From Pseudomonadota bacterium (lineage in GTDB: Bacteria > Pseudomonadota > Alphaproteobacteria > Rhizobiales > Tepidamorphaceae): DNA of 13,968 nucleotides. Shown piece after piece: positions 8,468 through 13,968 of this stretch. The notes under the pieces are model-generated. The model worked only from the letters and a program-made list of their open reading frames with translations. It was not told the origin of the DNA and made no database searches. The stretch is from positions 1 through 13,968 of the forward strand of contig JAEYRQ010000546.1 in NCBI GenBank assembly GCA_023435545.1, written 5' to 3'. The position numbers were made by a program, and so were the translations under genes. Numbering within the stretch: position 1 is the stretch's first letter; each line of letters starts with the position of its first letter.

Positions 8468-9763
8468 ATGACCGACGTCACCCGACACGTTCCGACCCAT
8501 ACGGCCGCAGGCTTCGGTCGCCGCACGGGCATCGCCGACCTCGTCGCAGACAGGGGAGCCCTGCTTCTGCTGGCCGCGCTGGCAATGGCCGCGCTGCTGG
8601 TGGCCGGCCTGGCGATGCAGGCGCTCGGCGAGCCGGGCGGCACCAATTCCTACGCGGCGCTGGCCAACGCGTTCCTGAACGGCCGGCTCCACGTACATGC
8701 CTGCATGGACGTCGTCTGCGCCTTCAATCACGCCCGCGACTGGGTGATCTTCCCGCCGTTTCCCGCCGTCGTCGCGATGCCGTTCGTCGCCCTGTTCGGC
8801 ACCGGCTTCTCCGGCTTCATCCCGCTGGCAACGCTCGCCTCCGGCATTTCGCTCGTCTTCTGGTGGCGCATCTTCGACCGGCTCTCGGTCGATCGCTGGA
8901 CGGCGGTCTGGCTGGTGCTGGCGATCGGATTCGCCACGCCGCTCTATTTCGTGACGATCCGCGGCGACGGCGTCTGGTTCTTCGCCCAGTCGATCGCCTT
9001 CCTGCTGGTCGCGGTCGCAATCCACGAGGCGGTCAGAGGCGGCAGCCTGCTTCTGGCGGGGACATGCATCGGCCTGGCGTTCCTGACCCGGCAGTTCACC
9101 ATCCTCTATTTGCCGTTTCTGTTCGCGCTGGCGCTGCGCCCCGGCGAGCCGCTGATCTCGCTGAAGTGGCCGCACTGGCGCAGGGCGCTGGCGCTCGGCC
9201 TGCCGGTGGTCGCGGCTGTGATCGTCTACCTCGTCTACAATCAGGTCCGGTTCGGCAATCCCCTCGACACAGGCTATGGTTATATCGCGCCGCCGCCCGC
9301 GGGCGAGGAGAACATGATCTCCGACCGCATCCGCGACCACGGCCTGTTCTCGGGCGCCTACCTCCTGTTCAACGCGCTATACCTCTTCGTGCAGGGTTTC
9401 CATGCCGAGTTCGGCGGCCCTTTTCTCACGGACCTCTCCGGCCTCGACCCCTCGGGCACCTCGATCCTCGCCGCGAGCCCATTTGTCCTGCTGGCGTTCT
9501 TCGCGCCGATGCGCCGGCCGGTGGTGATCGGCCTGATCGTGATCGCGGCGATGATCGCGCCGATGCTGTTCTACCACTCCAACGGCTTCAGCCAGTACAA
9601 CGTCCAGCGCTACACGCTCGACTGGCTGCCGATCCTGTTCGTCATGCTGGCGCTGGCGGTGAAACCCGGCCTGAGGCCGGCGCTGCAGGTGCTGGTCACC
9701 TACGCCATCGGCCTCAACGTGGTCACCATGGCGCTCCTGGCGATGACGCACACGGCCGGATAG
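8468..9763 (+). CDS. Polytopic membrane protein, GT-C glycosyltransferase-like
   Basis: A 431-aa (439 if read from ATG 8444) integral membrane protein with about nine or ten hydrophobic helices. It resembles the GT-C superfamily (PMT/ArnT/Rgt-like membrane glycosyltransferases). Features seen are the first periplasmic loop with NSYAALANAFLNGRLHVHAC and a 'DW-VIFPPFPAVVAMPFVALFG' segment. Others are GDGVWFFAQSIAFLLVAVAI, AFLTRQFTILYLPFLFALAL, YNQVRFGNPLDTGYGY and a C-terminal QYNVQRYTLDWLPILFVM. By family knowledge such enzymes use polyprenyl-phosphate sugars and add sugars to lipids or polysaccharides outside the inner membrane. Donor and acceptor are unknown, and transferase activity is inferred. 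Two cysteines (C79 and C84 from this start) lie in the first loop and could form a disulfide. It ends 22 bases from the convergent cytochrome gene. Confidence 0.72.
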   Translation: MTDVTRHVPTHTAAGFGRRTGIADLVADRGALLLLAALAMAALLVAGLAMQALGEPGGTNSYAALANAFLNGRLHVHACMDVVCAFNHARDWVIFPPFPAVVAMPFVALFGTGFSGFIPLATLASGISLVFWWRIFDRLSVDRWTAVWLVLAIGFATPLYFVTIRGDGVWFFAQSIAFLLVAVAIHEAVRGGSLLLAGTCIGLAFLTRQFTILYLPFLFALALRPGEPLISLKWPHWRRALALGLPVVAAVIVYLVYNQVRFGNPLDTGYGYIAPPPAGEENMISDRIRDHGLFSGAYLLFNALYLFVQGFHAEFGGPFLTDLSGLDPSGTSILAASPFVLLAFFAPMRRPVVIGLIVIAAMIAPMLFYHSNGFSQYNVQRYTLDWLPILFVMLALAVKPGLRPALQVLVTYAIGLNVVTMALLAMTHTAG

Positions 9764-9785
9764 GCAAGGCCTTCCTTCGTCGAGC

Positions 9786-11405
9786 TCAACGCTCGCCGGC
9801 GCGCCGCTGGGCCTTGGTGACGATCCAGGAAAAATCGTAGGGCGACGAGCCGTGGCAGCCGATGCAGCTGCCGGTGCCGAACACCAGTTCGTCGCTGGTC
9901 GACACCGAGCGCGGCTGCCGATTCGCGGGCATATTGCCCGCCTGCGCGAAGGTCTCCATTACCGAGTTGGCGAGATAAGCCTTCAGTGGCACGCCACCGG
10001 AGGTGTTGATCACCGCGCCGGGGAAGGCCGCGCCGGCCTCAGGCGGGTCCTGCGGCAGGGTCGGCCACTGCACGCCGATCATCTCGTAGTAGGCGAGCTT
10101 CGACCCCTGCGCCGCCAGAGCTTCCTGCATCTGCCGGTTCAGCGCCGCCGTCTCGGGCGGGATCGGCACCAGCCGCTGCACCTGGGTGCGCCTCAAGCCA
10201 TCCGGCCCCGGCTCCGTCGGCACGTTGACCGGGCACCATTCGCAGTCGGGATCGTTGAAGCTCGGCGTCAGGCGCCGAGTGGTGCCGTCCTCGGTCGTGA
10301 TCGAGGTCAGCCGGTCGGTGGCGAGGTTGTCGACATGTTCGAATGTCGACCAGATCCACTGCGGCGAGGTCTCGGTCTTCTGGGCAATATGGAAGCCTAC
10401 GAGGCCGGCCGTCACCGCCTTCCACGCCAGCTTGCCCGGACCGCTGACGACATAGGCCGGCTGGGTCAGGTAGCGGCTGAAATCGTCCGTCGAGGGATCG
10501 AGGATCCGCCAGGCGAGCTTGATCTCGATCGCGCCCGGGACATTCCCCTCGAAACGGCCGGCCGGGAAGGTGAGCGCACCCTCCTTCGCCACGTAGTCCG
10601 CGATACCGCCCGCTTCGTACAGGCGGTTTTCCACGATGAAGTCGTATTCGACCTTGTTGATCAGGCTCTCGTAGTGCACCGCCGCGCCGTTCTGGTCGAA
10701 CACTGCGAAGGAGAAGGCCTGGTCGACCTCGTCGGCAACGTTGACCTTGCCGATCGAGCTCAGATTGTGCAGCACCCGCGCGTTGCCGCTGTCGACGGCA
10801 GGATAGGCAGTGGGGCCGGCCTGCGACGGCAGCACCTCCTGCACCGCGTCGGCGAGCGGCAGCGACCGGCCGTCCGAGTCCCACGGATCGGGGTCGGCGC
10901 CACCCGGCTTGAACACCTGGTAAGTCTCGATCCAGCGGGTCCAGGCCGGATCGCCGTCATCGCCAAGGGCGGGTAGCGCAGCACCTCCCGCGTCCACCGG
11001 CCAATTCATGGCGACGAAGGCTTGCCACTGCTGGCGCTCGAACAGCCGGTGCGCTAGCAGCAGGTCGCCGCGCTCCATCAGGCTGTCGCGGATCGCCGGA
11101 TCGACATCGGCAGGAATCACCGGCGTCAATTCCACCGCCGCGTTCGGTTCGAAGGCCGGTCCCTGCGCGAGCGCCGCGCCCAGCAGGACGGCACCGGCGG
11201 AGACGGCGACCGCAGCCGCGAGGACCCTGCGCCGGCCGACGTGAAGCCCACCCGCCTCATCCCCCGCAGAGCCATCCTGGAAGCCGCGTGAGCGGCTATC
11301 CGGGATCCGGACGCTTCCACGCTCGGATGCGTTCCGATCCCGGCTCGCCCGGCCTGGCGGCCGCGCGTCCGGGATGACGCCGGATGGAGGATCGGACTTG
11401 TTCAT
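9786..11405 (-). CDS. Cytochrome c family protein, single C-terminal heme site, dehydrogenase partner
   Basis: A 539-aa third gene of the dehydrogenase operon. Its ATG overlaps the stop of the GMC gene (ATGA, 11402-11405), implying translational coupling. The C-terminus has one heme c site, SCIGCH (C514, C517, H518), only 21 residues before the end. A second, non-heme pair C388-EW-C391 sits in FNDPDCEWCPVN. The remaining roughly 430 residues (for example QAFVAMNWPVDAGG, FEHVDNLA) match a 'cytochrome c family protein' type I recall only as uncharacterised. Export signal: RRRVLAAAVAVSAGAVLLGAA at residues 58-78, cleavage likely after A80, Sec- or Tat-like. Oddity: residues about 10-50, ahead of the signal, are encoded by a palindromic repeat, and no other in-frame start exists between them and the signal. 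It probably accepts electrons from the GMC subunit in the periplasm; that role is inferred from the operon. Confidence 0.8.
   Translation of the reverse strand: MNKSDPPSGVIPDARPPGRASRDRNASERGSVRIPDSRSRGFQDGSAGDEAGGLHVGRRRVLAAAVAVSAGAVLLGAALAQGPAFEPNAAVELTPVIPADVDPAIRDSLMERGDLLLAHRLFERQQWQAFVAMNWPVDAGGAALPALGDDGDPAWTRWIETYQVFKPGGADPDPWDSDGRSLPLADAVQEVLPSQAGPTAYPAVDSGNARVLHNLSSIGKVNVADEVDQAFSFAVFDQNGAAVHYESLINKVEYDFIVENRLYEAGGIADYVAKEGALTFPAGRFEGNVPGAIEIKLAWRILDPSTDDFSRYLTQPAYVVSGPGKLAWKAVTAGLVGFHIAQKTETSPQWIWSTFEHVDNLATDRLTSITTEDGTTRRLTPSFNDPDCEWCPVNVPTEPGPDGLRRTQVQRLVPIPPETAALNRQMQEALAAQGSKLAYYEMIGVQWPTLPQDPPEAGAAFPGAVINTSGGVPLKAYLANSVMETFAQAGNMPANRQPRSVSTSDELVFGTGSCIGCHGSSPYDFSWIVTKAQRRAGER
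11257..11377. repeat. Palindromic repeat element (REP/RIME-like) inside a coding sequence
   Basis: Ends are inverted: TCATCCC (11257-11263) and GGGATGA (11371-11377). Between them are three nested hairpins. GCCGC-GTGA-GCGGC spans 11283-11296. A 14-bp pair with two mismatches, CGGGATCCGGACGC (11301-11314) and GCGTTCCGATCCCG (11329-11342), surrounds a 14-base loop. CGGCC-TGGC-GGCCG spans 11350-11363. The ends and the CCGGGAT cores resemble intergenic palindromic repeats common in rhizobial genomes. Only one copy is in this window, so its repeat status elsewhere is inferred. It lies entirely within the 5' part of the cytochrome gene. Confidence 0.65.
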
Positions 11406-13024
11406 CGCTGTCCCAGGTCCGCGAGGATCTGGTCGGCGGCCCTGAGCGCGTTGGCGGCGACCGTCAGTGTCGGCGCGTTGACCGGGGCGGTCAGATGCGC
11501 GCCGGTGCCGAGGATGTAGAGGTTGGGATGATCGTGTGACCTCAGCACCGGGTCGACGACCGAGGTGCGCGCATCGGTGCCCATCCGGGTGGTGCCGCCG
11601 ATGATGGCGCTGGAGAGATAGGGCGTGTTAGTCTTCACCTCGCTCGCCTGAAGCGCCTCGAACACTTTCATGGTCCCATCGACCGCGTAGGCGAGCCCAG
11701 CCTTCGTGTACTCATCCACGGTGAAGCTCACCCGTGGCCGGGGGATGCCGGCGCTGTCCGGCTTGTCCTCGTCAAGGTCCACCCGGTTCTCCCAGACCGG
11801 CAGCGTCTCGGCGGAGGAATTGAGCCGCAGGTGCCGCGCCATCTGCTCGCGCAGCGCCGAGATCATCCTGTGCCCGCGATAGCCCTGCTTCGCCAGATCG
11901 CCGGCGAGGTGGACCGCATCCTCGTTGCCTGACCAGCCGTCGTTCATGAACGACGTGCCGACCGCGGCGCGCTCGCGGCGGAACTCGCCGTCGCGGTATT
12001 CGATGATGCCCGACGTCTGCTGCGGGCCGCGATAGGGATAGACCGGATCCTTCGTCAGCCCCCAGACGTCCTGGTTGAGCTGACTGAGCAGATAGCGGCC
12101 CACCGCGCCGGAGGAATTGGCGACGCCGTCGGGGGCGTGCTCCTGCTTCGAGTTGAGGAGCAGGCGCGGTGTCTCGATGGCATGGCAGGCGACGATGTAG
12201 GTCTGCCCGGTCGCCATCGCCGTGCTGCCGTCCGGACGGCGGAAGCGGATGCCGGTGACCTTGCGGTCGGCATCGAGCTCGATCCGGGTCGCCAGCGCCT
12301 CGGTGACGATCTTGGCCCCCAGCGCCTCGGCCTTCAGCGTATGGACCGAGCCGTCATACTTCGCCTGGATCGGGCAGATCGGCACGCAGGTGTTGTTGCC
12401 GCAGCAGGGCGGCCGGCCGTCGAAGGGCACCGAATTGCGGGCATGCGAGAAGATCGCCGATTTGAGCCCCACCTTGGCGAGGCCGACATCGACCTGCCGG
12501 TCCATGTAGCTCGACGGGATCGGCGGCTGCGGATAGGGGACGCGGCGCGGCGAGCCCCAGTCGTAGTTCGGATCGCCGGCGACCCCCCACATCCGCTCGA
12601 CCTCCTCGTAGAATGGCACCAGGTCCTCGTAGGAGATCGGCCAGTCCTCGGCCACGCCGTACATCGAGCGCATGCGGAAGTCTGCGGGGCGGAGACGATC
12701 GGCGAACCCGGTCCAGTGCCAGGTGGTGCCGCCGAGGATGCGGGTGTAGGAGCCGACGAATTGATCCGGCCCCGCCTGGACGTAGAAGTCGTTCTCCTTG
12801 CCGTCGACAGGGTGCGGCGCGTAGGGCACCGACGGATAGGGAGCGTTCGGCCCCTTCTCCGGATTGGCCACGAAATTCGCCACCGCCTGATTGCGCGACA
12901 GATGCGGCCCCGCCTCGAGCACCAGCACCCGCACACCGGCCCCTGCCAGCCGGAAGGCGGAATGCCCCCCCGCGATGCCGGAGCCGACGATCACCACATC
13001 TGCGGAAAGATCTCCCTCGGCCAC
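11402..13024 (-). CDS. GMC-family FAD dehydrogenase, large subunit, Fe-S cluster type
   Basis: A 540-aa flavoprotein, the length of Burkholderia FAD-glucose dehydrogenase alpha subunit. The N-terminal FAD motif is VVIVGSGIAGG (residues 10-20), with the ribose-binding acidic residue in RVLVLEAG. CCGNNTCVPIC gives Cys207, 208, 213 and 217; I recall the 3Fe-4S ligands of the Burkholderia enzyme having the same spacing. The GMC C-terminal domain has GGTTRMGTDARTSVVDP and GAHLTAPVNAPTLTVAANALR, with the conserved Asn at 516. Oddity: where the homologue has its active-site His (43 residues before that Asn) this protein has Ala473, while a His appears at 510. GTG 13024 is chosen: it is 10 bases past the small-subunit stop and the FAD motif follows at the normal distance. 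There is no signal peptide, so export probably rides on the Tat signal of the small subunit. Predicted to oxidise a sugar, polyol or sugar acid in the periplasm; the substrate is unknown. Confidence 0.88.
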   Translation of the reverse strand: MAEGDLSADVVIVGSGIAGGHSAFRLAGAGVRVLVLEAGPHLSRNQAVANFVANPEKGPNAPYPSVPYAPHPVDGKENDFYVQAGPDQFVGSYTRILGGTTWHWTGFADRLRPADFRMRSMYGVAEDWPISYEDLVPFYEEVERMWGVAGDPNYDWGSPRRVPYPQPPIPSSYMDRQVDVGLAKVGLKSAIFSHARNSVPFDGRPPCCGNNTCVPICPIQAKYDGSVHTLKAEALGAKIVTEALATRIELDADRKVTGIRFRRPDGSTAMATGQTYIVACHAIETPRLLLNSKQEHAPDGVANSSGAVGRYLLSQLNQDVWGLTKDPVYPYRGPQQTSGIIEYRDGEFRRERAAVGTSFMNDGWSGNEDAVHLAGDLAKQGYRGHRMISALREQMARHLRLNSSAETLPVWENRVDLDEDKPDSAGIPRPRVSFTVDEYTKAGLAYAVDGTMKVFEALQASEVKTNTPYLSSAIIGGTTRMGTDARTSVVDPVLRSHDHPNLYILGTGAHLTAPVNAPTLTVAANALRAADQILADLGQR

Positions 13025-13034
13025 CGCTCCGCCC

Positions 13035-13535
13035 TCAGCTCCGGGCCGGTGGATCGTGCCACCAACCCATGTCCGGTCCGCAGACGCTCGGCGGCTTGGT
13101 GAAATGCAGCACCTGCCAGGCAAGGGCCTGATGAAAGCCGACCGTACGGCCTGGCGTCAGCGCGCCGGTGTAGACCATCTCGACGAAGCGCCGCGCCGCG
13201 CTTTCGACATCAGCATCGGCGAACGGCTCGACGATATCGGCGGCGTCGCGCGAGTGGATGGCGGTGTGCAGCCTGGCGACGACATCGCGGCCCGCCTCCG
13301 CCTCGAGCGCCTCCACCGCCAGTGCGAGGAAATTCGGATCGCCGACCCGGGCGCCCGCGATGATCTGGGTGGCGAGCGTCCATGAGCCGGCCGCAGCCGC
13401 CGGCGCCATGCCCGCGGCCAGCGCTCGAGGCGCCACCAGCAGCCCGGCGAGCGCCGCGACGACACTGCGCCGGTCGACGCCGCTGTCCGAGGTGTCGGGG
13501 GGGCTCGGGGCGCGTTCCATCGAATCGATACTACA
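13035..13535 (-). CDS. Gluconate 2-dehydrogenase subunit 3-like small subunit with Tat signal
   Basis: A 166-aa protein, first gene of the dehydrogenase operon. It has a twin-arginine signal, VDRRSVVAALAGLLVAPRALA, with cleavage likely after the ALA. The body matches the gluconate_2-dehydrogenase subunit 3 (FAD-GDH gamma) type: a helical domain, then ALTPGRTVGFHQALAWQVLH, and a C-terminus CGPDMGWWHDPP like the 'W-DPP' ending of that family. Family knowledge: this subunit supports folding and Tat export of the flavoprotein, which has no signal of its own. The start is uncertain. ATG 13535 has CAGG five bases upstream; ATG 13520 (161 aa) has no Shine-Dalgarno, and a TTG at 13586 is less likely. 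The stop is 10 bases before the GTG of the GMC gene, so the two are probably coupled. Confidence 0.83.
   Translation of the reverse strand, partial: CSIDSMERAPSPPDTSDSGVDRRSVVAALAGLLVAPRALAAGMAPAAAAGSWTLATQIIAGARVGDPNFLALAVEALEAEAGRDVVARLHTAIHSRDAADIVEPFADADVESAARRFVEMVYTGALTPGRTVGFHQALAWQVLHFTKPPSVCGPDMGWWHDPPARS
13520..13529 (+). repeat. Copy 1 of a 10-bp direct repeat in the divergent control region
   Basis: TCGAATCGAT occurs here, overlapping the 5' end of the small-subunit gene, and again at 13615-13624. Two exact copies 95 bases apart flanking a divergent promoter region could be operator sites, but chance is possible. Confidence 0.3.
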
Positions 13536-13581
13536 CATCGGTGCCTGCGGCACAAACTTCGCCGAACATGACGCAGCGCGA

Positions 13582-13610
13582 TTCAAACCGGGCTGTCGTT
13601 AGCGTAGGGT
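13582..13610 (+). promoter_or_regulatory. Possible promoter for the Kelch-like gene
   Basis: TTCAAA (13582-13587) and TAGGGT (13605-13610) are 17 bases apart, pointing toward the gene at 13646. They match the sigma-70 boxes at 4/6 and 3/6 positions. This is the divergent control region shared with the dehydrogenase operon; no clear promoter was seen for the opposite direction. Confidence 0.2.
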
Positions 13611-13614
13611 GGAT

Positions 13615-13624
13615 TCGAATCGAT
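13615..13624 (+). repeat. Copy 2 of the 10-bp direct repeat
   Basis: The second TCGAATCGAT, 22 bases before the ATG of the Kelch-like gene. It overlaps the palindrome ATTCGAAT at 13613-13620. Its position suits an operator or promoter element. Confidence 0.3.
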
Positions 13625-13645
13625 GCGCCTTGGGAGGAGACACAG

Positions 13646-13968
13646 ATGCGGCTCGACATATCGGTACCCCGCGCGATGCGCGCAGGGGCATTCTTGGTGC
13701 TTGGACTGCTGGCGGGAATAGCCGCCGGACCTGCCTTCGCCGATAACCAGACGCCGACGGTATCGCCGGTGTCGACGGATACCTCGACGCTGCCCTACAC
13801 GGTACAGATCCGTCAGGTGGACACCGAGAGGCTGCTGCCGACGCTGCAGAGCTATGCCTACGGCCAGATCGACGGGCTGTGGGTGCTGATCGGCGGCCGC
13901 ACCAGTGGTCTGCACAAGTTCACCAACAACCCGATCAAGAACTTCCCGCCGCGCAGGCAGAACGACCG
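13646..13968 (+). CDS. Secreted Kelch-like protein, N-terminal fragment (3' end outside window)
   Basis: An open frame runs from ATG 13646 to the window edge, giving 107 residues. GGAGGAGA (13633-13640) is a strong Shine-Dalgarno just upstream, which fixes the start. The product begins with a clear Sec signal peptide (hydrophobic core AFLVLGLLAGIAAG, cleavage likely after AFA at residue 32). A Ser/Thr-rich linker follows, then YTVQIRQV and LLPTLQSYAYGQIDGLW, then VLIGGRTSGLHKF and NNPIKNFPPRRQND. The 'W-VLIGGRT-GLH' pattern is like the first blade of bacterial Kelch-type beta-propellers, which are extracytoplasmic binding or enzyme scaffolds. It is divergent from the dehydrogenase operon and may share its control. 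Without the rest of the gene the function is not assigned. Confidence 0.7.
   Translation, partial: MRLDISVPRAMRAGAFLVLGLLAGIAAGPAFADNQTPTVSPVSTDTSTLPYTVQIRQVDTERLLPTLQSYAYGQIDGLWVLIGGRTSGLHKFTNNPIKNFPPRRQND

Noticed and set aside
7838..9340. Minus-strand open frame (500 codons) across the secreted protein and GT-C-like genes
   Set aside because: It spans a hairpin and two coding genes on the other strand, and the product is a charged low-complexity sequence.
13025..13123. N-terminal extension of the GMC gene to ATG 13123
   Set aside because: It would overlap the small-subunit gene by about 90 bases and add unrelated Arg-rich residues; GTG 13024 gives the normal distance to the FAD motif and the family length.

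Overview
The window is a GC-rich bacterial chromosome segment whose true genes carry G or C at almost every third codon position. The gene content suggests an alphaproteobacterium, probably of the Hyphomicrobiales/Rhizobiales. It holds a ferric-type ABC permease, a large patatin-like protein, acetoacetyl-CoA synthetase, an AsmA-family protein, a palindromic 'CATCCC...GGGATG' repeat and a Tat-exported FAD dehydrogenase operon. The order-level assignment is inference. No rRNA, tRNA, CRISPR array, transposase or phage gene is visible.

Layout. 1-304 (+): the last 100 residues of an iron-type ABC permease. 418-2775 (+): a 785-aa patatin-like serine hydrolase. 2934-4784 (-): acetoacetyl-CoA synthetase (aacS), cut short by an in-frame TAA two codons after the catalytic lysine. 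The 35 lost codons are still intact downstream (2826-2933). 4968-6914 (+): an AsmA-family envelope protein, divergent from aacS. 7044-8309 (+): an unrecognised secreted protein with a CARDB/DUF11-like beta domain. 8468-9763 (+): a polytopic GT-C-type membrane protein.

9786-13535 (-): a tight three-gene operon, transcribed in the order small subunit, GMC flavoprotein, cytochrome c. It resembles the three-subunit FAD-dependent glucose/gluconate/fructose dehydrogenases. The small subunit has a Tat signal and would carry the flavoprotein into the periplasm. The flavoprotein has an N-terminal FAD motif and a four-cysteine motif with the spacing of the 3Fe-4S ligands of Burkholderia FAD-glucose dehydrogenase. 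The cytochrome is not the usual multiheme subunit: it is a roughly 500-residue protein with one CxxCH near its C-terminus. From 13646 (+), divergent from this operon, a secreted Kelch-like protein begins and runs off the window.

Most notable points. (1) A roughly 120-bp palindromic repeat lies inside the cytochrome gene just after its start codon, adding about 40 residues ahead of the export signal. (2) aacS carries what looks like a recent single nonsense change. (3) The dehydrogenase pairs an Fe-S GMC subunit, which appears to lack the usual active-site His, with an atypical monoheme partner; its substrate is unknown.
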